A DNA stretch of 55,273 nucleotides from Xanthoparmelia taractica (GCA_033085395.1 JANQBS010000257.1:1-55273), one strand, 5' to 3'; counted from the stretch's first letter, positions 41,455 through 53,789 are shown. Numbers and translations: made by a program. Notes: generated from the letters alone by a model not told the origin.

Positions 41455-42629
41455 ATGGCCACCCTCACCGCCAACCCAACTCACTGCTACCGCCCCTGTC
41501 TCCGCCGCCTCATCTCCCAAACCCGCTCCTTCACAACCACACCCACGCGGCGAAAACATGGTACCGCCCACACCATCCTATCCCCCACAAGCAGCAGCTG
41601 CTAACAATCAACCCTCCAGGCCCCCTTCCAACCTTCCACCCCACCCCCTCCCCCGCTCTCGACGCCCTCCTCAACACCTTCCGCCTCAACGTCTTCCTCC
41701 CCTCCCACCTCATCCTCCCCCAACAAGACCTCCTCTACAAAAAAAAGAATCACGCGCTGCTAACGTCCGATGAACCCGCCACCGTCCGCCTAGGCGACGA
41801 AGTGCTACAATTGCGACCACTGGACCATCGACGCGACGAGCCCGCGACGCGGAGTTCGTTTGCGAAAGTAGTCCAGATGATGGGGGAGACGGGGGATTGG
41901 GGCAACATGGTTGGGTTCCTGGAGGGGTTGAAGGTGGCGAAGAGGAAGTTGGCGGGGTGGCAGGTGGAGAAGATGGTGAGGAGGGCGAATGAGGGGGGCA
42001 AGCAGGGGGTTATACATGAGATCTTGCGGAGGGTGGAGAGCACGGGGGTAGGGTTGTGGGATGTGGAGGTTTGTAGGGAGGTGATGAGGGGGGCTGTGTT
42101 GAAGGGGGTGCAGAGTGGGTGGAGCGAGGAAGGGGTGGAAAAGGGCGTGAAGTATGCGGAGAATCTTTGGGAGTTGATGTGGGATTCGAGACATAGGGAG
42201 GAGCAGAACAAGCTTGGGACGAATCCGAGAGGCAGGCCTGAGATTATTGGGGTCATGGTCCTGATGCACGCTGTCAAAGCGATTAAGCTTGGGGAAGGGA
42301 AAGAAGAGCGGGAGATGGTCGAGAAGTACGCGGAACTCATGCTCGAAAGGTGGGAAAATAGCAGAGACGTAATGGCGGTGGACGAACACGATTGGCCAGA
42401 TGCGAACTACAAGCTATTGATCTGGGCGCCCGTCTGGCAGGGATTGAAAATGGCACGGCAGGTTGTGGGAGCTGGATCACCGCTCGGAAAAAGGCTTGGA
42501 GAAAAGCTTAGACGAGATGTGGAACCGCTGATGCAAGAGTCTCAAGCTATCATTTCGGCACACGCCCTTGAGAAGGGGACGCGGCGCGGCTTGAAGATGT
42601 ACGAGGACATACTCCAGGCCTCTTCATAG
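41455..42629 (+). CDS. Conserved fungal mitochondrial protein, unknown function
   Basis: Exons 41455-41560 and 41620-42629 give 371 residues. The intron has good signals (G|GTACCG, GCTAAC, CCAG) and corrects the frame to RRKHG-PLPTFHPTPSPALDALL. The N-terminus is a typical mitochondrial presequence (CLRRLISQTRSFTTTPTRR). The rest is mostly alpha-helical: FAKVVQMMGETGDWGNMVGFLEGL, then repeated helical segments with RANEGGKQGVIHEILRRV and AENLWELMWDSRHREEQN, reminiscent of PPR/TPR-like helical hairpins in mitochondrial translation or RNA factors, though I cannot assign a family. No catalytic motif. The neighbour on the other side of the promoter is a mitoribosomal protein, which supports a role in mitochondrial translation. 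Confidence 0.82.
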
Positions 42630-42918
42630 AATTCTCTTAGCCCTGGCATTTGATATCTGTGGCTGAATCTGTTGAGAGCATCGAAAGTAAGTCGGTTCTG
42701 CAAGACCGAGTATAATTGGAAAATTGCCTCGAGCGACCACTTGTCCTGGAATTCTCGGCTCTGTGGGAGCGTTTGTCAGTGAAATTATCATTTGGCGCAG
42801 AAAAAAGTATTGACGCTTGATATGGACAGAACTCGAAACATTAATGGCATACGGGACCAGAAGAATAACCACCATGATCTCGGCCGTCGATGAAATGACG
42901 ATGTTAAGGAAATCTCAC
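42630..42918. other. Intergenic between convergent genes
   Basis: 3' flanks of the mitochondrial protein and the 2EXR gene; nothing else seen. Confidence 0.5.
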
Positions 42919-43990
42919 CTACCGCAGGCCCCGGCTCAAAAAGATGGCAAAGCGTACTCCAGACGAGTTTTTTTCTTTCATGGTCCTCGCATTCCACAAA
43001 GGAAGCTGGCCAATGAAAACACCAGAACAAAGGGACTAATACCCATCAAAGACGCAAAACCCAACAATAGATTTGACGCAAAACATGGTCCTTACCAAAA
43101 GATCAACCCACTCGTCCATGAATCTCGGATGCGTCCTGATGTGTATATCCATGTCCACCCCCTTCAACTGCAGACTGTGGACACCGGCGGCCAGAGTATA
43201 ACAGTAGTCGCTGGGTCCGAGATATCGACAGTTCTCTCCCCACACGTATCCCAACCGCAGCTGCACTTTCATTTTGGGAATGGCAGCCAAGAACTCGGTC
43301 AGATGCCGAAGGTTGAATGCAGTCTGAAGGCGAAGGGGGAGGTTGGTGGTGGCGCCGTACACCTATACGATGAGCAATTGCCCATTATTAGATGTTCGTT
43401 CGGAGCTTCTGAAAAAAGAAAAATAACAACGGAAAAAGCATACCGGTACATCAAGAACAACGCTCCTCATCATCTTCAGCTTCGCCCTCGAAACACGATA
43501 AAGCGTCTGCAATTGCTGCAGAATCGGCGCTCCCACAAACAACGCCTCTGGAAACCTAAACGTATTCTCCGCATAAAAAATACCAGCCGCCTCATCAAAG
43601 ATCTGCCTATTAACCCGCAGCAGCGCCGTATCCAACGGCCTGTTCCAATGCAGCTGCACAGCAAACGGTCTCGCAGCCACCAAAGCAAACTGATAAATAC
43701 GGTTTCGAATCTCCCCCGGCAGTGCAAGGAACGGGCAATTCGGTGGCACTTGGCGGATGAATTCGCGGGCGGGTTGATTGTTGTTGAGGCTTAGTGATTC
43801 GAAAAGGATGTTATCGAAAGTGACTGTGTAAGGGGCGTTGAGCCTTTTCCTTGGGGAATCCAACGGGCATCTACCTAGGAATTAGCGCGGAGTTTGTGGA
43901 TTGAATGGTTGAGATGTATGTAACTTACGGTAGGCCGGAGTAGTGGAAGCCACAGAAGGAGTTTCCAGCTGAGTCGGTACAGCAGCCCAT
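42919..43990 (-). CDS. 2EXR-domain protein with MGCC N-terminus
   Basis: Four exons (43990-43929, 43870-43444, 43362-43096, 43005-42919) give 280 residues. The first intron (GTAAGT, branch GCTAAT, GGTAG) is needed, because the main frame has no ATG of its own. It yields MGCCTDSAGNSFCGFHYSGL then CPLDSPRKRLN. The N-terminal MGCC could be myristoylated and palmitoylated, placing the protein on a membrane. Residues about 68-115 form the 2EXR element common in filamentous fungi: FLALPGEIRNRIYQFAL, then LLRVNRQIFDEAAGIFYAENTFRFP. The C-terminal half (HLTEFLAAIPKMKVQLRLGY...) fits the same class. The last exon (29 codons) is the least certain. Function unknown; such proteins are F-box-like in layout. 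A long plus-strand frame over this locus is its shadow. Confidence 0.8.
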
Positions 43991-44017
43991 GACAAAATAT
44001 AATGAGGGAATAACAAC

Positions 44018-44039
44018 AAAAAAAAAAAAAAAAAAAAAA
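44018..44039. repeat. A22 homopolymer upstream of the 2EXR gene
   Basis: Twenty-two consecutive A on the plus strand, just upstream of the minus-strand start codon at 43990. As a poly(dT) tract in the gene's sense direction it could be a nucleosome-excluding promoter element. Confidence 0.9.
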
Positions 44040-44505
44040 GCCGTAGCTCTGCTAATGACCTACAATGTCGTTGTCGTGACACCGTTCACCATACGAAAAA
44101 AAGGTTGTCAGCCCTTGCGAATGAATAGTGTGTAAACGTCAAATATACTATATTGCATTAACGAATGTGAAGTTGTGTTATTTGCATGTCACTTTATCGT
44201 GTTACTTGAATATCAAAGTGGTCAAGGTAAGGTATACCTTTTATATGTGGTGAGCTGAGAAGTCACTAAACCAAGCTTACTTTACCTTAAGTCCGATGCC
44301 AAGAGATGAGAAAGTTGATGCCTGCTGTTGTCTAAGCAGGCACGCTGGTTCTAGATATGTAAGTTGCCGCCTAATTTCTCGCATTACTACGATACTCTTC
44401 TATCTCCTAGAGTAAATACTTCGCCAGCAACTTGGTACGAGATAATAGACGTGTATTTGGAAATAACTGCGTGATTCGATTATTCTGTGAAGGACTATGA
44501 CTATT

Positions 44506-44706
44506 CTACAAGGTAGGGAAGGTACCTAATCTCATCGAAACCGAGCCCAGCGCGCAGTCGACTTCTCTCTCTCTCTCCGTCCGGTGCCCCCGCAATATCA
44601 CCGAACCGGGCAAAAAGGCCTTGTGATACGTACGACGGCGAAAGAGGTCGAAGAAATGCAGCGCGTATGAAAACACTGGCATGAAGCCCAATACGGCACC
44701 AGCCAT
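44506..44706 (-). pseudogene. Possible N-terminal fragment of a HeLo/STAND-type protein
   Basis: The 66-codon frame begins MAGAVLGFMPVFSYALHFFD, which resembles the start of fungal HeLo-like or STAND N-terminal domains (a Met-Ala-Gly helix followed by a membrane-like segment). No continuation is found downstream on this strand, so if real it is a truncated remnant. Weak evidence. Confidence 0.22.
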
Positions 44707-45145
44707 TCTGAACCATATCAGTCCAGAAGTCGATGTAAAGCTTTTGCCTTAACTTTCCAAGTCCACGGATAAGCGCCCAACAGCACGACCGTTCCTTCTC
44801 TTTCCGTTCCCTTCTTCTACCGGTAAAGATGCGCCACGACGGTTAAGGATTGGAGACTAGCGGCGAGCAAGCCATGCGAGAATGGCTTTCAAGAGATGAG
44901 GAGTGATGTTACGAGTGTTGTTACTCATGGTACTCGGAACACGTCTTTCTTTTTTGGGCAAGCATACGGTGTGTTTCTCACTTTAGAGACGGTTGATATA
45001 ATCGTCCGCGCAGTCAGGTGATTATTTGGTATCATGCGTTGTTCAATTACCTATTAAGCTAGAGCGTGAGATCGTATCGCCGGAATATACTGCTGAGGTG
45101 AAAGGCTCTATTTAAATAAGTAACATGCAACCTCCGAGCCTCTTC

Positions 45146-45954
45146 TTAAGTCGTGATGTCGAAGCTTCCCTCAACGCAGAATATCCTCTTTCCACCCTGC
45201 GATATCGCCTCCGCTCTGATATTAAACTTGCCCAGAGGCACCATCCGCGGTGATAACGGCATGGGCGACGAACTCACCACTGCGTAGCCCTTTTTGATGT
45301 CAGGCGGGCAAGCGCGGTGCATGCGGGGTTCGTCGTCAAGTTCGTCACCGCCTCTAGGTCCCGGCGCTGAAATCTCTTGGAACTCGTCTATGTCACACAG
45401 TAACGAGTTATACAAGGGCTCCAGCTCGGGGCGTCCGTAGATGCTTCCGGTGATGTTCAGCCATGGGAAGTCGCCAGTGCTGGAGGTGAACCTGCCGATG
45501 AAACGAGTCGTGAGGTAATAGCCACTGGACACAGATGCGGGTGCCAGCGAAGCTACCGTTGGGGAGGGACCTGTGTGCGCGAAACCTACATCCGTACATA
45601 GGAAGGTGTAAATCAAAGTGTTGGAAATATTGAGAGGAGGATGAAGGATTGATTGTTTCTATGAGTGTGAGAAGGCTACTTATACCCCTATTTAACACTC
45701 ATGCGGGGTAGTCTTTCAACACAGTGCTGCAGCAATTCCAATACAAAGCGTCGGATTTGGAAAATGTCATTGCTCGGGTCAGCGCAGTAGTAGGCTGGTG
45801 ATTCGCCAGGGACCTCGAGGGAGTTCAAGGTCGATGACGGATACATTGCTGGGGCTTGTTCTGTAGATGCTCCTGGTAAGGGCCTAGCTGCTGAGATTGT
45901 TTCAGGGAGGAGGAACGAGACGACGTGTTGAAGAATCCTGTTAAGACAATGCAT
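45146..45954 (-). CDS. Secreted ML-domain (NPC2/PG-PI transfer-like) protein
   Basis: The C-terminal part (frame 45616-45146) and the N-terminal part (frame from the ATG at 45954) lie in different phases and must be joined by an intron between about 45722 and 45570; a donor at 45722 (GTGTTG) or nearby GTGTTA, and acceptors at 45586 (GTAG) or 45571 (ACAG) all keep phase. The N-terminus resembles a secretory leader (MHCLNRILQHVVSFLLPETI). The mature start matches ML proteins: EVPGESPAYYCADPSNDIFQI. The C-terminal half has the ML core, LEPLYNSLLCDIDEF, ACPPDIKKGYAVV, and the diagnostic GKFNIRAEAISQGGKRIFCVEGSFD. ML proteins bind lipids or sterols in a beta-sandwich pocket; fungal members are vacuolar or extracellular. 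About 200 residues; exact junction uncertain. The gene ends just inside the RIP boundary. Confidence 0.65.
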
Positions 45955-46149
45955 CGCGTAACAAAATGGTTGGAAGAGGACGAGGAAAGGAGGGTAGCAA
46001 AGTGAAGCAGGAGTGAAATGTACAGTCCGAAGGATGTCTTGCAGTTGCACTATCCTAAGTGATTTAGTAATGCGCAGTGTTGGCAACAATTGAAGCAGTT
46101 GGTTTTCAGGGCAAAAATGAACCAACTATTGGATTTGATTCCTTGATAT

Positions 46150-47178
46150 ATCCAAACCAACAGTTTAACTATTAGTACAACAAGAGATTGGCATTCAGGC
46201 CTTCGGCCTATTCGTGCGTAAGTATAATTGAATTATTAAGCGAGATTAGTTTATTAAGTAGAATTAATTTATTATTAGAATAGAGCGAAAGAATATATCT
46301 TCTAAGAAAAGAAGAAAAGTTTATTTTCTTATTAATTTTCTTTATTATCAATTTAAAAATTTATTAAATTTTAGCGCTAACGTTTAAATAATAACTAGTT
46401 TTTTAAAGTCTCTTATTTAATTCTCGATCGCGATAAAAGATCGCGAAAATTATTATTTAATAATTATTACTAATTAAAAGATAAGCGAGCGATTAATTTT
46501 AATAAATTAAATTAATATTTTAATTTATTAAATATATCGAGATCTTAATTTATTCAGCGCTTCTAGTAATATTTAATAATAATATTATAATCTATACGAT
46601 CGAAAACTTCGAATATCTCTTTTATTCTAAGTCTTACATATTTAACGTTTTATTTAATTAATATAAAAAGAATTATATAAAGATTAAATATAAGAAGTAT
46701 TAAAAAACGTATAATTATTTTTAACGCTATATTCGAATTAAAGAATTCTTACGGGAAAAATATAATAATTATATAATCTAAACGATTTAATTTTAATATA
46801 CGATTTAAGATTTAAAAATAAAAAAGAATAAAAAGAAGAATAAATAAAAAATAAAAAAAAATAAAAAAAAGCGAGAAAAAAAATAAAGAAGTAAAAAATA
46901 AAATAAAAAATAAAAAAAAGAAAAGAGCGAAGAAAAAGAGATTAATAATAAAGAATTCGAGTTAAAGTTCGAAGAAGATAATAAATAAATAAAAAATTTA
47001 ATAAAAAGTTTAAAATTAAGCGAAAAGCTTAAATAAAGCTTTAAATATACTTAATAATATCTCTTTTAATATTTAACTTTTTTCTTATATTTAATACTTT
47101 CGAGTTAATTTATAGCTTATATGCTATTTATATAGATAAATCGAGTTAGAGATAAAATAATATCTTAGATTTAAAGAA
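46150..47178. other. AT-rich RIP-mutated block, left of the LTR element
   Basis: From about 46215 the DNA becomes extremely AT-rich with TpA in excess and CpA/TpG nearly absent. No gene. A short hairpin-like word (aggccttcggcct, about 46197-46210) marks the transition. The end of this block (47105-47178) resembles the tandem repeat found right of the LTR element. Confidence 0.75.
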
Positions 47179-47386
47179 TATTAGAACTATAACTAGAACA
47201 AGTTAATAATAATATATAACGAATAAATTAAGTCTAAGGAGAAACTATCTAGCTGGAAAGAAATATCTATAAGGAACGCCAAGGCCTGTAGGGGCTAGTC
47301 TCAATTGGGAAGGTAAGCTGTAGTCTTAATTGAGAAGGTGAGTCGACTTAGTATTATAGATCTATGTGATCGTTATACTCGTAATA
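47179..47386 (-). repeat. 3' LTR (left copy)
   Basis: 208 bp. Compared with the other LTR there are about two dozen differences, all transitions by eye, as expected from RIP acting on both copies. This copy is the more mutated one toward its right end. Confidence 0.88.
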
Positions 47387-47400
47387 TTATCCCCCCCCTC
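47387..47400 (-). other. Polypurine tract of the LTR element
   Basis: The plus strand reads ttatcccccccctc directly after the left LTR, that is, gaggggggggataa on the minus strand. This is the expected primer site for plus-strand DNA synthesis and fixes the orientation. Confidence 0.75.
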
Positions 47401-49967
47401 GAATAGCGATATTTTAGCGCTATAGAAGAATAATATTCGTATATAGAAATAATTTAGAACGCCTAGAAGAAACGTATGCTATTATACGAGGTGTGAAATG
47501 TTTCGATTTGTTCGTGGCTGGTCGGGCTTCTTCGCTAAGTCTATCGCAGTGCTAGCGAATAGATTTAAATAACGAATAAAAATTAATCGAAGTTTGATTC
47601 TCTATTGAGCCTAGCGCGATTTATTGAGATATCGTTTATAAAATTTATTTATTACTTTCTTAGAGTCTTCGAACTTATCTTAATTCGTATAATATTAATT
47701 ATTATCTCTATTTAGATTAATTTATTTAACTTTATATTAAAGTCGCCTATAGTAACGCCTAAAGTTTAATATATCGTTCACGTTTTATAACTCTTTCTTA
47801 TTAACTATTATAGATCTAGAAGAATCGTGCTTCTATTTTAATAGAGAATTTATAGTTATAGACCTAAGTATTTTAGAACTAAAGACGAGATAAATTCTTA
47901 TATTGTGAGGGAGTTTTAAATAATATGAGATATTAACTCTTTTAAGAACTCTATATAAATCGAGTTATTTATCTTCGAGATTCTTATAGAGACGTTTAAT
48001 TCTAATATTTTTAAACGATAATTAGATTTAATCGTCTATATCGTAAGTAATCTTCTTATAATATTTATTCGTTTATATCTTTATAATTCTATATATTTTC
48101 TCTAATTAAGATCATTTAAACTTTAGAATCTTCTTTATCTTAATCGTAATATTCTTAATTTTTAAGACTTATAGACGCTCGCGTATAATTTTATAGAAAG
48201 TATAATTCTAATCGAAAGATATATAAGAATAAAAACCTCGATTGAAGTAAAAGGAAGTAAGGAATATAGCGAATAAGATATTATTATTATTACTAAATTC
48301 GATTATAGGGATCTATTTAACTTAATCGTCTTATAAGTAATTATAATAGATATAAAAACCTCGCTTTATATTCTAATTAGCTCTCTCGATCTAATTATTC
48401 GTCTCGGGATAATATATAATAAATAAGTTAACCTTAATACGTAATCGCTTATAGAGGCTTTTTTAGAGCGTAGATATAAATTATGCATCTCTATCTAATG
48501 TAAGAGATTATAATAATTCGTGTAATCGAAAGAGATTTTATATAAGAATTTAAATAAGTTCTTCTAATAAATAATCGTTATTCTCTTAATAATATAATAC
48601 GTAATAACGTTTCTTTATAAGGCGATATATAAGAGTGTAGATAGCGTTAAATTATCTAATAGAGATAGATTAGTAATAAAATCTATAGAGACGTCTTATT
48701 AACGACCTTAAGGAATTGAGAATAATATTAATAGTTTATTTGTTTTATCTCGAGGGGCCTTACTACGTTAATAATAATAATAGTTACGAATATACTATTT
48801 AATCGTTTTAATATAGTTAGATTAATAGTAATAACGTAGAAGTAAATTAATCGTTCTTTGTATTTCTAAGTAATCGTTAGAAGATTAATTATAAACCTTT
48901 CTTAATAGCTTCGTATAAAACTTAATCGAGATCTATAGTAATTCGTTTTTAAAGAGAGTCTTATCGATAATATAACATTTATTTAGCGTGTAATTATGAA
49001 GCTTAACTTAATTATAGTCTATCGCTTCACGGAATTCGTTATATATAGAATTCTCTTAATTAGCCTTATGAATTCGTTTAAATAGATCTTCTTCGATTTT
49101 TGTGACTCGAATTTAAACGCGATTCGAGATAAGAATCGTTTAGTATTAATATTAATTTCTTTTATTAGCTTCGTTCGCTAAGATAGATAATAATATTTTT
49201 ATTAGAATATCGACTTTACTATTAACTATTCTCGCTTGAAAGATAATCTAAAAATTAAATTTAGATAGAATATCTAGATAGCGAGCCTAACGGCGTGTGA
49301 GCTTCTTATTTTTCATGAAGATTTTTAAGACCTAATAATTAGTGAATACTTAAATAGATAGCTCGATATATTCTAATTTTAATTATTAGTATTCGAAGTA
49401 TCGAATAATTGCTAATAACTCTTTATTATAGATATAATAGTTATATTTCGCTAAGATTATACTCTTATTATAGAATATTATCGAATAAAGAACTTTATCG
49501 TTATTATATTAAGATAAGATTTCTCTTAGTACGTAGTTAGAAGAATTAATTTTAAGAATAGTTTAACGTTTAAGATTAAAGTAACGTAGAACTAAAATAA
49601 TAATTACACGTTTTTTTAGATCTTTAAACGATTTAATATAGATCTCGTTTTAAATAAAAAAAGTATTCTTCTTTATAAGATTAATTAGAGATTTAATTAA
49701 TTTAAAAAACTTATAAATAAAGCGTCGATAGAAGTTTATAAATCTTATAAAGTCTTAAATCTTTTTTAAATTCGTAGAAATACTTTAATTAAATATAGTC
49801 TCGATCTTGCGAGAATTTATTCGTAAATTAATTTCTAATATAATAATCTCTAGAAATACAATCTCTTTTATATTAAATTCGTATTTCTTAATATTAATCT
49901 ATAGACTAATCTCTTATAGACGTTAAAGAACTTATTTAACGTATTTTTAATATTTCGTCTTCTTTTA

Positions 49968-49994
49968 ACTATAGATAAGAATATTGTCTAAATA
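49968..49994 (-). pseudogene. Reverse-transcriptase active-site remnant
   Basis: Minus-strand translation gives YLDNILIYS. The family box is YLDDILIYS, so the second catalytic Asp codon (GAC/GAT to AAT) shows the G-to-A change typical of RIP. A stop codon follows immediately. Confidence 0.8.
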
Positions 49995-52900
49995 GACTTA
50001 ATAGAAGTCGTTTAAGAAATCGAATAGAATATTATTAATATATTATTAAAACGTGCTCGGTTTATTCGTTAGTTCGAAGAATAATACTTAATACTTATAC
50101 GCTTCGAGAACTATAATAAAGATTATATAATTCTTACTATCGGGGTTTATTCGTAGCTTATTAAATACGACGATAATATTTAGACGAGTGAGATATCGAT
50201 ATTTTCTAATTTTGTTAATGATCTCTATTAGAGAAAGTGAGTATCGATTACATTTTGTTATAATATTTAATTTCCGATAGTTTATATAAAAACGAAGATT
50301 ATCGTTAATCTTTAGAGTGAATAGAATCGATAACGAATAAGAAGTCTTGCTAAAAGTAATAAAGCTCTTAAATAAATTATTTATTAAATACTCTTTAATC
50401 TTTTAAAGCTTATAGAGAGATATACGATAAGCGCGACTTTAAGATAATTTAAAGTTATTAATAAACTTGATCTTATAATTATAAGAGCGATATAAAAGAA
50501 GTTAATTAATTTTAAAACGATTAAAGACGTTTAGAAACTTCTAATACTAAAAAGAAAGTAGTTTCTTAATATCGTTTAGATTCTAAGTAGCAGTCTTTAT
50601 TAAAGAAAGATTAATTTTTTTCGCTTTAGACTTAGCGTTATATACTATATCTCGATCGATATCTTTTATTAATATCGCAAATAATTAAGTCTTAGAGTAC
50701 TTCGTTTATTTAATTAATATTGTAAAGAGAATAATAGCGATATTATAGATAGAGAATAAATAATTCTTAGACGTAGATTATAGACGAAAAAGAATCTTTA
50801 ACCGAGATTAAATTAATTTAGAAGTCTCGATTAAAGATATTAATTTTATAGAGAAATAAGTAATAAAAATAGAAGAAGTTTATAACGAATAATCTCGAAA
50901 GAGAATAAAATTATTACTTATATCTAGAAGAATATTAAAGCGATTTATTTAGAGTTTATCTAGAATAACTATATATTATCTTAAATTCGCTATAAGCATT
51001 AAGATTATAAGTTTCTTATATCTCGAAAGAATAAGATTTAAGTATATAGCGTGCGTAATAAGTTTCTTACTAAGTTATTCGTTATAGTCTTAAATTAATT
51101 TAGACTTCGTAAGAGAAATAAATTATATGTTTAGCAATTAAAAAATCTCGTGAATTAGACGTTTATTAATAAACGCGTATTCGATAGTTTCTATATCGAT
51201 AAGGATTTAAATATAATAAATCTTTTCTTAAGAAGTTAGGCTTTCTCGGACTAGAAACGATTTTAAGGCGAATAACTTACGTTGAATCTTCTCTAGATTG
51301 TATAAGAATAGAATTTTATCTTAATTCATGACTATAAATAAAATTGCGAGTTTTTTAAGTTGAATTATTTAGACTTCGACTTTACGAAACTTTCTTTAAT
51401 TTAATCTTTTATTTTATTAACTCGATAAGAAAATCGATATTTCGAGTAAGCGAATAATAAGTGTTTCTTCTTATAATAGATATAATAGATATCTTTCTTT
51501 TAATTCTTAATAGTCTTTCGCTATTATTATTTTATAATAAAAAAGAAGCGTTAAGAAATTAGATTTATTTAAAAAAAGAAGATGTTTGTAAAATTAGATA
51601 TAAACGTTACACGCTTAGAGACTCGTGTCTTATTTATTACGTTCTTGGTCTTTTTAACTATCTTTTTTTAATATATAATACGATACTTATTATCTATTCG
51701 AGTTAAGAATACTTTTAAGATAAATATCGTGATAAATTTAATAAAAAAGTTAATCTAGACTATACGAAGACGAGAAGCGAGCTTCTTATTTATATCTCGA
51801 AGTTAAGTTTTATTTAATATACTTAACTTTATAGCGAGACGTCTAAAGTCTTAATAGAAATCGCTAAACGAGAGATCTTTTTACTTTAAGACTTTATACT
51901 CGTAAGCTCTATTTACTTTATAATTCGAGTTCTCAAATAACTTTTATAAATCGTTTAAGATCTTATTAATAATTTAATAAAGATTAAAGCTTAAACGATA
52001 AAATCGAGTATAGATAACTTTAGCTGCTTTTTTATTAGTGCGTAACTTAATATAAGTAATTTTAATTATCTTATTATTGAAATAATCTTAATTAATTTTT
52101 AACTTACTAGATATCTAATTAATTTAATTATTTTATTAAGATTCTTTTTTATTAATTAATATTAAAGGATAAGAGAACTTTTTAAAGCGTCTAGCTAAGA
52201 TTTAAATCTATATCGAATTAATAGATTTCTTACGAGATCTTCGAAGTTGATATTAAAGATTCTACACTTATTATTATAGATAATTATAAGCTACTTGAAA
52301 TCGATCGAGTGTAATTCTAGTCTTCTTCTTCTTTCTTCGTTTTTTTTTATATTTTAGCTTATAATTTAAATTTTCTTTAAGTAGAAAGTCGTATAATTAA
52401 GTAATTTTTATCTCGAGATCGCGCTATTCATAAAGCTTATTTAAGATAATTAAAAACTCTTTAGAATTCGTATTAGTTCACTAAATTAGTTATTTTTAAA
52501 TAACTATATTTTAGACGAAGATAAGATTTTTAGGCGCGTGGAAAGTGTTTCTAGATAATATAGACACTCGTCAATCTAAAGTATTTTTAAGATAGCGTTT
52601 CAAATTAAGAAATAGCGTGAAATAGATTACGGAATTAATGCTCGCCTAGAAACCCCCTACGCCCTACTTCATATCTCGAGGTATTCTATAGAAACTATAA
52701 ATAGATCGTTAAGTGAGTGATATCGTGTGATATTAAGATATCGTTCGATTTTATAAGGAAGTAATAGTTTTCTTCGAGCTTTTAAATAGAATTACTTTTT
52801 TATACGAAACTTATTTAAATTAAAATCAAAATTAATACGATAAGAACGAATTTAGCTAAGTTTATAATAAGTGTCTTAGGTCGATTACAATATACGTAAT

Positions 52901-53573
52901 AATTATTTAAATGAGATATACTTATAGACGAATAGACTTTAAAGAATATTCTATTAGTGCGTGACGTCGAGAAGTAAATTATATAAGTAATTCTTGTTAG
53001 CGTATATGTACGACTTTAATTACTATACTAATTAATAATAAATAACTAAATTATATTAGAAATACGTTTAGAATACACTAATCGATAGATTAATCGCGTG
53101 ACTTATAGTCGCGCTGCGAAGTCGAGTATTAAGTGAGTGTGTTGGTGTGTTAAGTGTGTTGAGTAAGTGTTGATTTTATAGTGAGATTCTTTACGAGAAG
53201 CGTGTATATTGGTTTATTAATTGTTCGATACGTTATAAAGATTAGAAGTCGTTGAGATATAGTTCTTTAATTCGCCTAAATAATTAATATAAATTAATTT
53301 TAATTGTAGTATACTATTAATATTCAATTATGAGGAGATATTTTATATAATTTAAGAGCTATCTTATTATAATTTCTTTAATCTCGCTTATTAATAAGCC
53401 TTTAGTAATTTTATATAATTTAGATCTTTTAATAATACGTTCGTATAATTTAAAAGATATTAATTCTAAGATAATACGTGTTAGTGTCTTTCGAAGTCGT
53501 CGATTATATCGTAAACGAGTTCTTTTAGCTCGCACGTTTAACGAGCGTAATAAGAAAGTGAGACTTAATTTAA

Positions 53574-53781
53574 TATTAGAACTATAATTAAAATAAGTTA
53601 ATAATAATATATAACGAATAAATTAAGTCTAAGGAGAAACTATCTAGCTAAGAAGAAATATCTATAAGAAACGTCAAGGCCTGTAGGGGCTAGTCCCAAT
53701 TGGGAAGATAAGCCGTAGTCCCAATTGGGAAGGTAAGCCGACTTGGTGTTGCAGGCCTATGTGATCGTTACACTCGTAACA
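53574..53781 (-). repeat. 5' LTR (right copy)
   Basis: 208 bp, the less mutated copy; it keeps ccaattggga twice and ends cactcgtaaca. The 5-bp target duplication aagaa follows at 53782-53786. Confidence 0.88.
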
Positions 53782-53789
53782 AAGAAAGC

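Larger units (their letters stand above)
43991..45145. other. Intergenic with poly-A run and one possible fragment
   Basis: A run of 22 A (44018-44039) lies 28 bp upstream of the 2EXR start codon, reading as poly-T in that gene's direction. Otherwise AT-rich promoter-like DNA with short direct words (aaggtaaggtata). The only coding-like frame is 44506-44706 (minus), listed separately. Confidence 0.5.
47179..53781 (-). mobile_element. RIP-inactivated Gypsy-type LTR retrotransposon, 6.6 kb
   Basis: Two direct repeats of equal length (208 bp, 47179-47386 and 53574-53781) enclose 6.2 kb. The 5-bp word aagaa flanks the element on both sides (47174-47178 and 53782-53786). LTR ends read TA(TG)TTAG...GTAACA. 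A polypurine tract lies beside the left LTR when read on the minus strand (47387-47400: gaggggggggataa), so the element is transcribed leftward. On the minus strand at 49968-49994 the reverse-transcriptase active-site box survives as YLDNILIYS (YLDDILIYS with one Asp changed to Asn by a G-to-A transition), followed by a stop. RT lying well upstream of the remaining 2.6 kb fits the Ty3/Gypsy gene order. No frame is intact anywhere. Confidence 0.88.

Noticed and set aside
42817..43794. 325-codon plus-strand frame
   Set aside because: Antisense to the 2EXR gene, whose exons have splice signals and family motifs; this frame has none.
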